From NCBI RefSeq assembly GCF_000757825.1, contig NZ_CP009451.1:3348001-3412000 (forward strand): a stretch of 64,000 nucleotides of DNA. The letters are read 5' to 3'. This document shows positions 17,165-27,952 of this stretch, piece after piece. The stretch's first letter is position 1. Each line of letters starts with the position of its first letter. Both the position numbers and the translations under genes were made by a program. Below the pieces are notes generated by a model. It saw only the letters and a program-made list of their open reading frames with translations. It was not told the origin of the DNA and searched no databases. Source of the DNA: Cedecea neteri (GTDB taxonomy: Bacteria > Pseudomonadota > Gammaproteobacteria > Enterobacterales > Enterobacteriaceae).

Positions 17165-19156
17165 ATGTCCTCTCGTAAAGAGCTTGCCAATGCTATTCGT
17201 GCGCTCAGCATGGACGCAGTACAAAAAGCCAAATCCGGTCACCCGGGTGCCCCTATGGGCATGGCCGACATTGCCGAAGTCCTGTGGCGTGATTTCCTGA
17301 ACCATAACCCACAGAACCCGTTATGGGCTGACCGTGACCGCTTCGTGCTGTCCAACGGCCACGGTTCTATGCTGATTTACAGCCTGCTGCACCTCAGCGG
17401 TTATGACCTGCCGATTGAACAGCTGAAAAACTTCCGTCAGCTGCATTCTCAGACTCCGGGCCACCCGGAAGTGGGCTACACCGCAGGTGTTGAAACCACG
17501 ACTGGCCCTCTGGGTCAGGGCATCGCGAACGCGGTCGGTATGGCTATCGCAGAGAAAACGCTGGCGGCGCAGTTCAACCGCCCAGGACACGACATCGTGG
17601 ACCACTTCACCTATGCATTCATGGGTGATGGCTGCATGATGGAAGGCATCTCTCACGAGGTTTGCTCTCTGGCCGGTACCCTGAAGCTGGGTAAACTGGT
17701 TGCTTTCTATGACGACAACGGCATCTCCATCGACGGCCACGTTGAAGGCTGGTTCACCGACGATACCGCGAAACGCTTTGAAGCCTACGGCTGGCACGTA
17801 GTGCGCGGCGTAGACGGTCACGACGCGGCGGCTATCAAACGTGCGGTAGAAGAAGCGCGCGCTGTTACCGACAAACCTTCCCTGCTGATGTGCAAAACCA
17901 TCATCGGTTTCGGTTCCCCGAACAAAGCCGGTACTCACGACTCCCACGGCGCACCGCTGGGTGATGCAGAGATCGCACTGACTCGTGAAGCGTTGGGCTG
18001 GAACCACGCGCCGTTCGAAATCCCTTCTGACATCTATGCTCAGTGGGATGCGAAAGAAGCAGGTCAGGTTAAAGAAGCGGCCTGGAACGAGAAGTTCGCT
18101 GCCTACGCCAAAGCCTTCCCGCAGGAAGCCGCTGAGTATACTCGCCGCGTGAAGGGCGAAATGCCGGCTGACTTCGATGCAAAAGCAAACGAATTCATCG
18201 CTAAGCTGCAGGCAAATCCATCCAAAATTGCCAGCCGTAAAGCGTCTCAGAATGCTATCGAAGCATTTGGCCCGCTGCTGCCAGAATTCCTGGGCGGCTC
18301 CGCTGACCTGGCGCCTTCTAACCTGACTATCTGGTCCGGTTCTAAAGCGATTAACGAAGATACCGCCGGGAACTACATCCACTACGGCGTGCGCGAATTC
18401 GGTATGACCGCGATTGCCAACGGTATCTCCCTGCACGGTGGTTTCCTGCCGTACACCTCTACCTTCCTGATGTTCGTAGAATATGCCCGTAACGCGGTGC
18501 GTATGGCTGCGCTGATGAAACAGCGTCAGGTGATGGTTTATACCCACGACTCCATCGGCCTGGGCGAAGATGGCCCGACTCACCAGCCGGTTGAGCAGGT
18601 TGCTTCCCTGCGCGTGACCCCGAACATGAGCACCTGGCGCCCATGTGACCAGGTTGAGTCCGCGGTAGCGTGGAAATACGGCGTTGAGCGTCACGACGGC
18701 CCGACCGCACTGATCCTTTCCCGTCAGAACCTGGCTCAGCAGGATCGTACCGAGCAGCAGCTGAAAGACATCGCTCGCGGTGGCTACGTGCTGAAAGACT
18801 GCGCGGGTCAGCCTGAGCTTATCTTCATCGCTACCGGTTCCGAAGTTGAGCTGGCCGTGGCGGCATGGGACAAGCTGACTGCCGAAGGCGTGAAGGCGCG
18901 CGTGGTTTCCATGCCTTCTACCGACGCATTCGACAAGCAGGATGCTGCTTACCGTGAATCCGTGCTGCCGAAAGCCGTTTCTGCTCGCGTGGCTATCGAA
19001 GCCGGCATCGCTGACTACTGGTACAAATACGTTGGCCTGAACGGCGCTATCGTTGGCATGACCACCTTCGGTGAGTCTGCTCCAGCGGAACTGCTGTTCG
19101 AAGAGTTTGGCTTTACCGTGGAAAACGTGGTGAAACAGGCTAAAGCGATTCTGTAA
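17165..19156 (+). CDS. tktA: Transketolase
   Basis: 663 residues, the E. coli TktA length. It exchanges two-carbon units between pentose-phosphate sugars using ThDP. The ThDP motif (GDGCMMEG to DDNGISIDG) and the conserved PGHPE and GEDGPTHQP stretches are readable. ATCTGGAG precedes the ATG. Codon usage is that of a highly expressed gene. The 269 bp upstream, shared with divergent loiP, carries an imperfect inverted pair of TGTACA motifs (near 17059 and 17080) of unknown meaning. A GC-rich terminator follows. Confidence 0.97.
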   Translation: MSSRKELANAIRALSMDAVQKAKSGHPGAPMGMADIAEVLWRDFLNHNPQNPLWADRDRFVLSNGHGSMLIYSLLHLSGYDLPIEQLKNFRQLHSQTPGHPEVGYTAGVETTTGPLGQGIANAVGMAIAEKTLAAQFNRPGHDIVDHFTYAFMGDGCMMEGISHEVCSLAGTLKLGKLVAFYDDNGISIDGHVEGWFTDDTAKRFEAYGWHVVRGVDGHDAAAIKRAVEEARAVTDKPSLLMCKTIIGFGSPNKAGTHDSHGAPLGDAEIALTREALGWNHAPFEIPSDIYAQWDAKEAGQVKEAAWNEKFAAYAKAFPQEAAEYTRRVKGEMPADFDAKANEFIAKLQANPSKIASRKASQNAIEAFGPLLPEFLGGSADLAPSNLTIWSGSKAINEDTAGNYIHYGVREFGMTAIANGISLHGGFLPYTSTFLMFVEYARNAVRMAALMKQRQVMVYTHDSIGLGEDGPTHQPVEQVASLRVTPNMSTWRPCDQVESAVAWKYGVERHDGPTALILSRQNLAQQDRTEQQLKDIARGGYVLKDCAGQPELIFIATGSEVELAVAAWDKLTAEGVKARVVSMPSTDAFDKQDAAYRESVLPKAVSARVAIEAGIADYWYKYVGLNGAIVGMTTFGESAPAELLFEEFGFTVENVVKQAKAIL

Positions 19157-19483
19157 TCCGTCTCGATAAATATGAGGGTCGCTTCGGCGGCCCTTTTTTA
19201 TGCCGATTATTCCACTAATGCCCTGTTCTTTATTCCACCACTGCGGCGTTGAGTTGCAGTTATTCCACCAAAACTGTGATGTGCGTCAGAAGTTGAGCTG
19301 AGCATATTGGGGTATCGTTCCTTTTATTCCCGCTTTCGCTTAACATAGCTGAAGCGTTTCAGTCGAATAAATGTTCGACAATTAAGCAAACAAGTGCAGT
19401 TTCATGAGTGCGAGGATTCCCCTCGGGCGGTTGCTGGATTACTCTGTCAGCCACTAAATCCCAGGGATTCTGGCAGGAGAGAT
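19157..19483. promoter_or_regulatory. epd upstream region with CRP-like and Cra-like sites
   Basis: After the tktA terminator this 327 bp stretch contains no gene. It holds a CRP-like site TGTGATGTGCGTCAGA (19275-19290, one mismatch in the core half-sites). A TATCGT -10 candidate at 19313 is spaced for class II activation. A Cra-like palindrome TGAAGCGTTTCA (19350-19361) lies downstream of the inferred start. E. coli epd is known to be activated by CRP and repressed by Cra, and the arrangement fits that. Confidence 0.6.
19175..19199 (+). terminator. tktA terminator
   Basis: GGGTCGC-TTCG-GCGGCCC followed by six T: a tetraloop stem typical of rho-independent termination. Confidence 0.85.
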
Positions 19484-20530
19484 ATGACCGTACGCATCGC
19501 TATTAATGGCTTCGGTCGCATTGGGCGCAACGTGGTACGTGCTTTGTACGAATCTGGTCGCCGTGCGGAAATTACCGTGGTAGCAATCAACGAACTGGCA
19601 GACGCTGCGGGTATCGCGCATCTGTTGAAGTACGATACCAGCCACGGCCGCTTTGCCTGGGATGTGCGCCAGGAGCGCGAAGTCCTGTTTGTGGGCGATG
19701 ACAGCATTCGCCTGCTGCACGAACCGACCATTGAGGCGCTGCCATGGCGCGAGCTTGGCGTTGATATCGTGCTGGACTGTACCGGCGTATTCGGCTCCCG
19801 CGCTGACGGTGAAGCCCACCTCGCGGCAGGGGCGAAAAAAGTGCTGTTCTCGCACCCTGGCGGCAACGATCTCGATGCTACCGTCGTTTATGGCGTTAAC
19901 CATGAACTGGTCGAAGACAGCCACCGCATCGTCTCCAACGCCTCCTGCACCACAAACTGTATTATTCCGATTATTAAACTGCTGGATGAAGCGTTTGGCA
20001 TTGAGTCCGGGACGGTCACGACCATCCACTCGGCGATGCACGATCAGCAGGTTATTGACGCCTATCACCCCGATTTACGACGCACCCGCGCGGCGAGTCA
20101 GTCGATCATTCCGGTGGATACGCGTCTTGCAGCCGGTATCACGCGTATTTTCCCACAGTTCAATGACCGTTTTGAGGCCATTGCGGTGCGTGTACCGACG
20201 ATAAACGTCACGGCAATTGATTTAAGCGTCACGGTCAAAAATTCGGTAAATGCATGTGAAGTCAACCACTTGCTGCAAAAAGCGGCACAGGAAGCATTTC
20301 ATGGTATAGTTGACTATACGGAATTACCGTTGGTCTCTACTGATTTTAACCACGATCCGCACAGTGCAATCGTCGACGGCACGCAAACGCGGGTCAGTGG
20401 GCAACATCTGATTAAAACTCTAGTCTGGTGTGATAACGAATGGGGCTTTGCCAACAGGATGCTCGATACCACGTTGGTTATGGCTCAATGGATTTCAGGT
20501 AAGGCGCACGTTGCGTCTGCAAAACTTTAA
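19484..20530 (+). CDS. epd: D-erythrose-4-phosphate dehydrogenase
   Basis: 348 residues. GAPDH-fold enzyme that oxidises erythrose-4-phosphate to 4-phosphoerythronate for pyridoxal phosphate synthesis. The NAD loop [11 protein letters not shown] and the catalytic cysteine in SNASCTTNC are present. The ATG at 19484 follows AGGAGAG; an upstream in-frame ATG at 19394 has no ribosome site and encodes no conserved sequence. It is about 9 residues longer at the C-terminus than E. coli Epd. It leads the epd-pgk-fbaA series, 21 bp before pgk. Confidence 0.95.
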   Translation: MTVRIAINGFGRIGRNVVRALYESGRRAEITVVAINELADAAGIAHLLKYDTSHGRFAWDVRQEREVLFVGDDSIRLLHEPTIEALPWRELGVDIVLDCTGVFGSRADGEAHLAAGAKKVLFSHPGGNDLDATVVYGVNHELVEDSHRIVSNASCTTNCIIPIIKLLDEAFGIESGTVTTIHSAMHDQQVIDAYHPDLRRTRAASQSIIPVDTRLAAGITRIFPQFNDRFEAIAVRVPTINVTAIDLSVTVKNSVNACEVNHLLQKAAQEAFHGIVDYTELPLVSTDFNHDPHSAIVDGTQTRVSGQHLIKTLVWCDNEWGFANRMLDTTLVMAQWISGKAHVASAKL

Positions 20531-20551
20531 GAATCAACGAGAGGATTCACC

Positions 20552-21715
20552 ATGTCTGTAATTAAGATGACCGATCTGGATCTGGCGGGCAAACGCGTTT
20601 TCATCCGTGCCGATCTGAACGTGCCGGTTAAAGACGGGAAAGTCACCAGCGATGCACGTATCCGTGCTTCTCTGCCGACCATTGAACTGGCTCTGAAACA
20701 GGGCGCTAAAGTCATGGTTACTTCTCACCTGGGTCGTCCGACCGAAGGCGAGTACAACGAAGAATTCTCTCTGCTGCCAGTTGTTAACTACCTGAAAGAC
20801 AAACTGTCTAACCCGGTTCGTCTGGTAAAAGATTACCTGGACGGCGTAGAAGTTGCCGCGGGTGAACTGGTTGTGCTGGAAAACGTTCGCTTCAACAAAG
20901 GCGAGAAAAAAGACGACGAAGCGCTGTCCAAAAAATACGCCGCACTGTGCGACGTGTTCGTGATGGACGCATTCGGTACTGCACACCGTGCGCAGGCTTC
21001 TACTCACGGCATCGCTAAATTTGCTGACGTTGCCTGTGCAGGCCCGCTGCTGGCAGACGAACTGGAAGCGCTGGGTAAAGCCCTGAAAGAACCTGCTCGT
21101 CCAATGGTTGCTATCGTTGGCGGTTCTAAAGTTTCTACCAAACTGACCGTGCTGGACTCCCTGTCCAAAATTGCTGACCAGCTGATCGTTGGCGGCGGCA
21201 TCGCGAACACCTTCGTGGCAGCTCAAGGCCACAACGTCGGTAAATCCCTGTACGAAGCAGACCTGGTTGATACCGCGAAAGAACTGCTGACCCGCTGCGA
21301 TATCCCGGTACCAACCGACGTTCGCGTTGCGACCGAGTTCTCCGAAACCGCGACTGCAACCCTGAAGTCCGTGAACGACATCAAAGACGAAGAGCAGATT
21401 CTGGATATGGGCGATGTTTCCGCTGAGAAACTGGCTGAAATCCTGAAAAACGCGAAAACCATTCTGTGGAACGGCCCGGTCGGCGTGTTCGAATTCCCTA
21501 ACTTCCGTAAAGGGACCGAAATCGTTGCTCGCGCTATCGCAGACAGCGAAGCCTTCTCTATCGCAGGCGGCGGCGACACTCTGGCGGCTATCGACCTGTT
21601 CGGTATCGCAGACAAAATTTCCTACATCTCTACCGGCGGCGGCGCATTCCTCGAGTTCGTGGAAGGCAAAGTACTGCCAGCTGTAGCGATGCTCGAAGAG
21701 CGCGCTAAGAAGTAA
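20552..21715 (+). CDS. pgk: Phosphoglycerate kinase
   Basis: 387 residues, as in E. coli. It transfers phosphate between 1,3-bisphosphoglycerate and ADP. The N-terminal RADLNVP and SHLGRP substrate motifs and the C-terminal nucleotide region with GGGDTLAA are present. Codon usage is strongly biased, as expected for an abundant glycolytic enzyme. GAGAGG precedes the ATG. A perfect 9 bp stem follows before fbaA. Confidence 0.98.
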   Translation: MSVIKMTDLDLAGKRVFIRADLNVPVKDGKVTSDARIRASLPTIELALKQGAKVMVTSHLGRPTEGEYNEEFSLLPVVNYLKDKLSNPVRLVKDYLDGVEVAAGELVVLENVRFNKGEKKDDEALSKKYAALCDVFVMDAFGTAHRAQASTHGIAKFADVACAGPLLADELEALGKALKEPARPMVAIVGGSKVSTKLTVLDSLSKIADQLIVGGGIANTFVAAQGHNVGKSLYEADLVDTAKELLTRCDIPVPTDVRVATEFSETATATLKSVNDIKDEEQILDMGDVSAEKLAEILKNAKTILWNGPVGVFEFPNFRKGTEIVARAIADSEAFSIAGGGDTLAAIDLFGIADKISYISTGGGAFLEFVEGKVLPAVAMLEERAKK

Positions 21716-21720
21716 TTCCT

Positions 21721-21742
21721 ACGGGCAGGGTATCCTGCCCGT
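21721..21742 (+). other. Stem-loop between pgk and fbaA
   Basis: ACGGGCAGG-GTAT-CCTGCCCGT, a perfect 9 bp stem without a T run. It is more likely an mRNA-processing or stabilising stem separating pgk and fbaA messages than a full terminator. Confidence 0.55.
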
Positions 21743-21812
21743 TGATTTATTGCCGCCCGGCAAGATTCAGGACGGTGATTCGATTTTTCCAAGGCCTACA
21801 GGACACATCAAC

Positions 21813-22892
21813 ATGTCTAAAATTTTTGATTTCGTAAAACCAGGTGTTGTAACTGGCGACGACGTACAGAAAATCTTCCAGGTAGCAAAAGAGAACAACT
21901 TTGCTCTGCCAGCCGTTAACTGCGTCGGTACCGACTCTATTAACGCCGTTCTGGAAACCGCTGCGAAAGTAAAATCTCCGGTTATCGTTCAGTTCTCCAA
22001 CGGCGGTGCTGCTTTCATCGCTGGTAAAGGCGTGAAAACTGATGTTCCACAGGGTGCTGCTATCCTGGGTGCAATCTCTGGCGCGCACCACGTTCACCAG
22101 ATGGCTGAACATTACGGTGTTCCGGTTATCCTGCACACTGACCACTGCGCTAAGAAACTGCTGCCGTGGATCGATGGCCTGCTGGACGCGGGTGAAAAAC
22201 ACTTTGCCGCTACCGGTAAACCACTGTTCTCTTCCCACATGATTGACCTGTCCGAAGAGTCTCTGGAAGAAAACATCGAAATCAGCTCAAAATACCTGGC
22301 TCGCATGTCCAAACTGGGCATGACCCTGGAAATCGAACTGGGCTGCACCGGCGGTGAAGAAGACGGCGTGGACAACAGCCACATGGACGCTTCTGCTCTG
22401 TATACCCAGCCAGAAGACGTTGATTACGCTTACACCGAGCTGAGCAAAATCAGCCCACGCTTCACCATCGCGGCTTCCTTCGGTAACGTGCACGGCGTGT
22501 ACAAACCAGGTAACGTGGTTCTGACCCCAACCATCCTGCGCGACTCTCAGGACTATGTTTCTAAGAAACATAACCTGCCGCACAACAGCCTGAACTTCGT
22601 CTTCCACGGCGGTTCCGGTTCTTCCGCTCAGGAAATCAAAGACTCCGTAAGCTACGGCGTTATCAAAATGAACATCGATACCGACACCCAATGGGCGACC
22701 TGGGAAGGTATTCTGAACTACTACAAAGAAAACGAAGCTTACCTGCAGGGTCAGCTGGGTAACCCGAAAGGCGCTGACCAGCCGAACAAAAAATACTACG
22801 ATCCACGCGTCTGGCTGCGTTCAGCTCAGAGCTCCATGATCGTTCGCCTGGAGCAGGCATTCAAAGAGCTGAACGCGGTAGACGTTCTGTAA
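21813..22892 (+). CDS. fbaA: Class II fructose-bisphosphate aldolase
   Basis: 359 residues, the E. coli FbaA length. Zinc-dependent cleavage of fructose-1,6-bisphosphate; HTDHCAKK carries zinc-binding and catalytic residues, and the FHGGSGSS and NIDTDTQWA stretches are the phosphate-binding regions. The ATG at 21813 matches the MSKIFDF start of E. coli; an upstream in-frame ATG at 21750 lies in untranslated leader. Highly biased codon usage. In E. coli mscS follows directly; here the tdc operon intervenes. Confidence 0.98.
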   Translation: MSKIFDFVKPGVVTGDDVQKIFQVAKENNFALPAVNCVGTDSINAVLETAAKVKSPVIVQFSNGGAAFIAGKGVKTDVPQGAAILGAISGAHHVHQMAEHYGVPVILHTDHCAKKLLPWIDGLLDAGEKHFAATGKPLFSSHMIDLSEESLEENIEISSKYLARMSKLGMTLEIELGCTGGEEDGVDNSHMDASALYTQPEDVDYAYTELSKISPRFTIAASFGNVHGVYKPGNVVLTPTILRDSQDYVSKKHNLPHNSLNFVFHGGSGSSAQEIKDSVSYGVIKMNIDTDTQWATWEGILNYYKENEAYLQGQLGNPKGADQPNKKYYDPRVWLRSAQSSMIVRLEQAFKELNAVDVL

Positions 22893-22916
22893 TTTGAGTT
22901 TAGCCTTGCTTTAGTG

Positions 22917-22941
22917 AAAACCCGCTTCGGCGGGTTTTTTT
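22917..22941 (+). terminator. fbaA terminator
   Basis: An A tract, CCCGC-TTCG-GCGGG and seven T. A clear rho-independent terminator closing the epd-pgk-fbaA transcript. Confidence 0.9.
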
Positions 22942-23294
22942 ATATTCAAATAAAAGTGTAATATTTGCAGGTGTTTTTAATATTAAATCATATTTTTACC
23001 TGGCTGGATGAATTAACGGCAATCTGTATAAATTTTCATTTCTGATAACAGCTTACTGACATTTATATGAATTTATTATCACCATAACTTTATTTTATTC
23101 AGGATATTTAGGTTGACCTTAATCATATAAATGGCAGATCGCAAAATCATAACTCATTGTTATTTTTGTATTTTATTGTATTCGGGTGCTTATTGAACAA
23201 ATCATGGTTGAGCAGTTGTGAGTCGCAGCACATAACCTTTAACGGGGAATTCGTAAGATCGCTGCCATCGGCAACTTATTAGGCATGGCGCTTT
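22942..23294. promoter_or_regulatory. A+T-rich tdc promoter region
   Basis: A 350 bp, strongly A+T-rich stretch with no gene; I see no tdcR-like reading frame. A CRP-like site TGTGAGTCGCAGCACA (23217-23232) is centred about 41.5 bp before a start predicted from the -10 candidate TAAGAT (23254-23259). This class II layout parallels the CRP-dependent tdc promoter of E. coli. IHF or FNR sites cannot be called with confidence. Confidence 0.55.
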
Positions 23295-24233
23295 ATGGAT
23301 AATACGACATTACCTAAAACACAGCACCTGGTCGTATTTCAGGAAGTGGTAAGAAGTGGTTCATTTGGCTCTGCGGCGAAGCAGCTGGGTTTGACTCAGC
23401 CAGCGGTCAGTAAAATTATCAGCGACATGGAGGCTCTGTTCGGACTGGAGCTTATCATTCGCAAAAATACCGGCGTTCAGCTCACCGTGGCAGGTAAAGT
23501 GCTGCTCGGCTACGCCGAGTCTATTACCCGCGAAATGCGCAATATGTGCAACGAAATGAGCAGCCTGGTCGGCAGCGAGGCGGTGGATGTTTCCTTCGGC
23601 TATCCTTCACTTATCGGCTTTACTTTCCTGCCGGGCATGATGAAAGCCTTCAAAGAGCTGTACCCTCATGCCGAAGTCTCGATGTTTGAAGCGCAGCTTT
23701 GTTCCTTCTTACCGGCAATACGCGACGGCAGGCTGGACTTTGCTATCGGCACGCTCAGCGGCGAAATGCTGCTTCAGGATTTACATATTGAGCCGCTGTT
23801 CGAATCAGAGTTTATTCTGGTTGCCAGCCGAACACGAACGCGCGGAGGCGCGATGACGCTTCGCTCATTAAGCCATGAGCAGTGGGTGTTGCCTCACACC
23901 GAAATGGGCTACTACAGCGAACTCCTGACCATCCTGCAAAAGAACCACATCACCAGCGATAAAATCATCAAAACTGACTCCGTAGTCACCATCTATAACA
24001 TGGTGCTGACCGCCGGTTTCCTGACGATTATTCCCCGTGAAATGATCGCCCCCTTTGGTTCTCAGGAGTTTATTCAGGTTCCCTTAACGGATGAACTGCC
24101 TGTAGCACGCTATGCCGCGGTATGGTCAAAAAATTGCCGAATAAAAAAATCAGCCGCCACGTTGGTCGAATTAGCCAGAGTGCATTCAGTACGTAATCAA
24201 TATCAATTTAATAAATTAACGGTGGTGGCTTAG
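23295..24233 (+). CDS. tdcA: LysR-type activator of the tdc operon
   Basis: 312 residues. N-terminal LysR winged HTH (about residues 10-70, with GSAAKQLGLTQPAVSKII) and a C-terminal effector domain. Closely similar to E. coli TdcA, for example in FLPAIRDGRLDFAIGTLS and GYYSELLT. It activates tdcABCDE under anaerobic, carbon-poor conditions. It is the first gene of the operon, 99 bp before tdcB. The ATG at 23295 has only a weak upstream AGG, suggesting modest translation. Confidence 0.95.
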   Translation: MDNTTLPKTQHLVVFQEVVRSGSFGSAAKQLGLTQPAVSKIISDMEALFGLELIIRKNTGVQLTVAGKVLLGYAESITREMRNMCNEMSSLVGSEAVDVSFGYPSLIGFTFLPGMMKAFKELYPHAEVSMFEAQLCSFLPAIRDGRLDFAIGTLSGEMLLQDLHIEPLFESEFILVASRTRTRGGAMTLRSLSHEQWVLPHTEMGYYSELLTILQKNHITSDKIIKTDSVVTIYNMVLTAGFLTIIPREMIAPFGSQEFIQVPLTDELPVARYAAVWSKNCRIKKSAATLVELARVHSVRNQYQFNKLTVVA

Positions 24234-24332
24234 CAAAACTAACCAACTCGCTTTTTATTATTAATTAACCAAGGGCGGCGAATTGCATCTATTTGCCATC
24301 TCTAATATTGCATTTTTAATGCAGAGGTCAAC

Positions 24333-25331
24333 ATGCATATCGACAACGAACTTCCTGTCACTTTTAACGATGTTCTCGAAGCGAAAAAAAGAATATCTGG
24401 ATTTGTGTATAAAACCGGGATGCCTCGCTCTAATTATCTTAGCGAATGCTGTAAAGGTGACATCTATTTAAAATTTGAAAATATGCAGCGCACCGGCTCG
24501 TTTAAAATGCGCGGCGCATTCAACAAGCTTAGCTCGCTGAGCGAAGAGGAAAGAGCCCGGGGCGTCGTGGCCTGCTCTGCGGGGAATCATGCCCAGGGCG
24601 TTTCACTGTCCTGTGCGCTTCTCGGTATCAACGGCAAGGTGGTGATGCCAAAAGGGGCACCAAAGTCGAAGGTCGCCGCCACCACAGATTATTCGGCTCA
24701 GGTCATTATCCACGGCGATAATTTTAACGAAACCATCGCTAAGGTTAGCGAGATTGTTGAAACCGAAGGGCGCATCTTTATCCCACCTTTTGATGATGAA
24801 AAAGTGATTGCCGGGCAGGGCACGATTGGCCTGGAGATCCTTGAAGATCTATACGACGTCGATAATGTGATTGTGCCTATTGGCGGCGGTGGCCTGATTG
24901 CCGGGATTGCGGTAGCGATTAAATCCATTAACCCAACGATTAATATTATTGGCGTGCAGGCAGAAAACGTTCACGGCATGGCCTCTTCTTTCCGTACTGG
25001 CGAAATTACCGCGTATCGAGCAAGCAGCACGTTGGCTGACGGTTGTGACGTCGCTCGCCCAGGGGCGTTAACCTTCGAAATCGTTAAAAAATTAGTCACC
25101 GATATTATTTTGGTCAGCGAAGAAGAGATCAGAAATAGCATGGTGGCACTTATTCAGAGAAACAAAATTGTCACCGAGGGGGCCGGTGCGCTTGCCTGTG
25201 CTGCTTTATTAAGCGGCAAGCTTGACCATTATATTAAAGGCCGGAAAACCGTGAGTATTATTTCTGGCGGAAATATTGATTTGTCTCGCGTCTCTGAAAT
25301 TACTGGCACCGCGGAAGCCTGCCTGAGTTAA
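24333..25331 (+). CDS. tdcB: Catabolic threonine dehydratase
   Basis: 332 residues, fold-type II PLP enzyme. K58 in TGSFKMRGA forms the Schiff base and GGGGL (in [13 protein letters not shown]) binds the phosphate. It deaminates L-threonine to 2-oxobutyrate (and serine to pyruvate) and lacks the C-terminal ACT regulatory region of the biosynthetic IlvA. Second gene of tdc; its product feeds TdcE. GAGG precedes the ATG. Confidence 0.96.
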   Translation: MHIDNELPVTFNDVLEAKKRISGFVYKTGMPRSNYLSECCKGDIYLKFENMQRTGSFKMRGAFNKLSSLSEEERARGVVACSAGNHAQGVSLSCALLGINGKVVMPKGAPKSKVAATTDYSAQVIIHGDNFNETIAKVSEIVETEGRIFIPPFDDEKVIAGQGTIGLEILEDLYDVDNVIVPIGGGGLIAGIAVAIKSINPTINIIGVQAENVHGMASSFRTGEITAYRASSTLADGCDVARPGALTFEIVKKLVTDIILVSEEEIRNSMVALIQRNKIVTEGAGALACAALLSGKLDHYIKGRKTVSIISGGNIDLSRVSEITGTAEACLS

Positions 25332-25346
25332 ATAAGGATCTTCATT

Positions 25347-26678
25347 ATGAGTAATGCAGAAACAACCCTTGTTGGTCAAAAAGAATCCTCGCTGTGGCGT
25401 AAGTCCGATACCACCTGGACTCTCGGCCTGTTTGGCACCGCCATCGGCGCAGGAGTACTGTTTTTCCCGATTCGCGCGGGCTATGGCGGCCTGATCCCAA
25501 TATTGATCATGCTGGTCCTGGCCTACCCAATCGCTTTCTTCTGCCACCGGGCGCTGGCGCGGCTGTGCCTTTCCGGCAGTAACCCATCGGGAAATATCAC
25601 CGAAACCGTAGAGGAGCATTTTGGTAAAACCGGCGGGGTGGTTATCACCTTCCTGTACTTCTTTGCTATTTGCCCGCTGCTGTGGATTTACGGCGTCACC
25701 ATCACTAACACCTTCATGACCTTCTGGGAAAACCAGCTTCAGCTTATGCCGCTAAATCGTGGGCTGGTCGCGCTGTTGCTGCTGATGTTGATGGCCTTTG
25801 TCATCTTCTTCGGCAAGGATCTGATGGTGAAGGTGATGAGCTATCTCGTTTTCCCGTTCATCGCGAGCCTGATTATTATTTCCCTGTCGCTGATCCCTTA
25901 CTGGAATTCGGCGGTTATCGAGCAGGTGAATCTGAGTGAAATCGCCTTGACCGGGCATGACGGCATTCTGGTGACGGTGTGGCTCGGTATCTCCATCATG
26001 GTGTTCTCCTTTAACTTCTCGCCGATTGTCTCTTCTTTTGTAGTGTCGAAGCGCGAAGAGTACGAAGCGGATTTCGGAAAAGCCTATACCGAAGATAAGT
26101 GCTCAAAAATCATCTCACGTGCCAGCATGTTGATGGTCGGCGTGGTGATGTTCTTCGCCTTCAGCTGCCTGTTCACGCTGTCGCCGCAGAACATGGCTGA
26201 AGCGAAAGCGCAGAACATTCCGGTGCTGTCCTACCTCGCTAACCATTTCTCTTCGCTGTCCGGTTCTAAGTCTACTTTTGCCACGGTGCTGGAATACGGC
26301 GCGTCGATTATCGCCCTGGTGGCCATTTTCAAATCCTTCTTTGGTCACTACCTGGGTACGCTGGAAGGGCTGAATGGCCTGGTCCTGAAGTTTGGCTATA
26401 AGAGCGACAAAACGAAGATTTCTCAGAGCAAACTTAATCTGATCAGCATGGCGTTTATCATGGGGTCAACCTGGGTTGTGGCCTACGCTAACCCCAACAT
26501 TCTTGACCTGATTGAAGCAATGGGTGCCCCGATTATTGCCTCTCTGCTGTGCCTGCTGCCGATGTACGCTATTCGTAAAGTCCCGGCGCTGAGCAAATAT
26601 AGAGGCAGAACCGAAAACATCTTCGTTACCGCGATCGGCCTGCTGACGATCCTGAATATCGTATACAAAATCTTGTAA
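25347..26678 (+). CDS. tdcC: Threonine/serine:proton symporter
   Basis: 443 residues, identical in length to E. coli TdcC, with about 11 membrane segments. A member of the hydroxy/aromatic amino acid permease family ([18 protein letters not shown] at the first segment). It imports threonine and serine with protons during anaerobic growth, supplying TdcB. It lies 15 bp after tdcB. Confidence 0.96.
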   Translation: MSNAETTLVGQKESSLWRKSDTTWTLGLFGTAIGAGVLFFPIRAGYGGLIPILIMLVLAYPIAFFCHRALARLCLSGSNPSGNITETVEEHFGKTGGVVITFLYFFAICPLLWIYGVTITNTFMTFWENQLQLMPLNRGLVALLLLMLMAFVIFFGKDLMVKVMSYLVFPFIASLIIISLSLIPYWNSAVIEQVNLSEIALTGHDGILVTVWLGISIMVFSFNFSPIVSSFVVSKREEYEADFGKAYTEDKCSKIISRASMLMVGVVMFFAFSCLFTLSPQNMAEAKAQNIPVLSYLANHFSSLSGSKSTFATVLEYGASIIALVAIFKSFFGHYLGTLEGLNGLVLKFGYKSDKTKISQSKLNLISMAFIMGSTWVVAYANPNILDLIEAMGAPIIASLLCLLPMYAIRKVPALSKYRGRTENIFVTAIGLLTILNIVYKIL

Positions 26679-26714
26679 TTAATCGTCATAGGCTCAGGAT
26701 GAGTGAACGTTAAT

Positions 26715-27923
26715 ATGAATGAATATCCGGTAATATTAACCATAAATTGCGGTTCATCTTCAGTTAAGTTTTCCGTGCTGGATGAAATTTCCATGGAGCC
26801 ACTTTTAGCGGGGATTTGCGAGGGGATTAACACCGAGGCGACCACGCTGATTGTTAATAGCGGCGAGCCGGTGAAGTTGGCTCATTCCGATTATGAAGAT
26901 GCGCTGGCGGCAATTGCTCTCGAACTTGAAAAGCGCAACCTGATTGAATGCGTGGCCTATATAGGCCACCGCATTGCGCACGGCGGGGCTATTTTTGGCG
27001 AATCGGTATTGCTCACGGATGAGGTTGTGGAGCAAATTCGTGCCGTTTCACCGCTCGCTCCGCTGCACAATTATGCCAACCTTAGCGGCGTCGCCTCTGC
27101 CCGGCTGCGCTTTCCTGGCGTGCCGCAGGTCGCGGTATTTGATACCAGTTTTCATCAGACGATTAGCCCGGAAGCCTACCTTTATGGCCTGCCGTACAGC
27201 TACTTCAAAGAGCACGGCGTCAGGCGCTATGGATTCCACGGCACCTCTCACCGCTACGTTTCAATGCAGGCTGCTGAGTTGCCTGAACTGAAAGGCGTCT
27301 CATCAGGGCTGGTGATTGCTCATCTGGGTAACGGCGCGTCGGTTTGTGCGGTTGCAGGAGGGCAAAGCGTCGATACCTCTATGGGAATGACGCCGCTGGA
27401 AGGGCTCATCATGGGCACGCGGTGTGGCGACGTGGACTTCGGGGCGATGGTGTGGCTGGCAAGGCAAACCGGGCAATCGCTGGATGACCTTGAGCAGGTG
27501 GCAAACACCGAATCAGGCCTGCTGGGGCTTTCGGGTATCTCTTCCGACCTGAGGACGCTGGAGAAAGCCTGGCGGGAAGGTGACGCTCGTGCCGAACTGG
27601 CGATAAACACTTTTGTGCACCGTATCGCCAGAGCCATAGGCGGGCATGCTACTTCGCTCCCCCGTTTTGACGGTTTAATTTTTACCGGCGGCATTGGCGA
27701 AAATTCCGTGCTTATTCGCAGGCTGGTCATTAAACATTTACGCGTATTCGGCATAGAAATGGATGAAGAAAAAAACGCGCGGCCTAATTCTGACGGCGAG
27801 CGAATTATTTCATCCGAAAGTTCTGCGGTGCTGTGCGCGGTAATTCCTACCAATGAAGAAAAAATGATTGCTTTTGATGCCCGACGGCTGGGGAAAGCCT
27901 CTCATTTAGCGGAATTCGCTTAA
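26715..27923 (+). CDS. tdcD: Propionate/acetate kinase
   Basis: 402 residues. ASKHA-fold kinase: [12 protein letters not shown] at the N-terminus, GFHGTSH and HLGNGAS in the middle, FTGGIGEN near the C-terminus. It makes ATP from propionyl phosphate in threonine fermentation. The ATG at 26715 gives the E. coli-like MNEYPV start; an in-frame GTG at 26703 lies only 3 bases after AGGA, while the ATG is about 15 bases from it, so ribosome-site spacing does not settle the choice. Confidence 0.95.
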   Translation: MNEYPVILTINCGSSSVKFSVLDEISMEPLLAGICEGINTEATTLIVNSGEPVKLAHSDYEDALAAIALELEKRNLIECVAYIGHRIAHGGAIFGESVLLTDEVVEQIRAVSPLAPLHNYANLSGVASARLRFPGVPQVAVFDTSFHQTISPEAYLYGLPYSYFKEHGVRRYGFHGTSHRYVSMQAAELPELKGVSSGLVIAHLGNGASVCAVAGGQSVDTSMGMTPLEGLIMGTRCGDVDFGAMVWLARQTGQSLDDLEQVANTESGLLGLSGISSDLRTLEKAWREGDARAELAINTFVHRIARAIGGHATSLPRFDGLIFTGGIGENSVLIRRLVIKHLRVFGIEMDEEKNARPNSDGERIISSESSAVLCAVIPTNEEKMIAFDARRLGKASHLAEFA

Positions 27924-27952
27924 TCTCATTTGTTGTACAGAGGATTGAATTA

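Noticed and set aside
17321..18694. 457-residue antisense open frame in tktA
   Set aside because: Shadow of a strongly codon-biased gene; no conserved motif.
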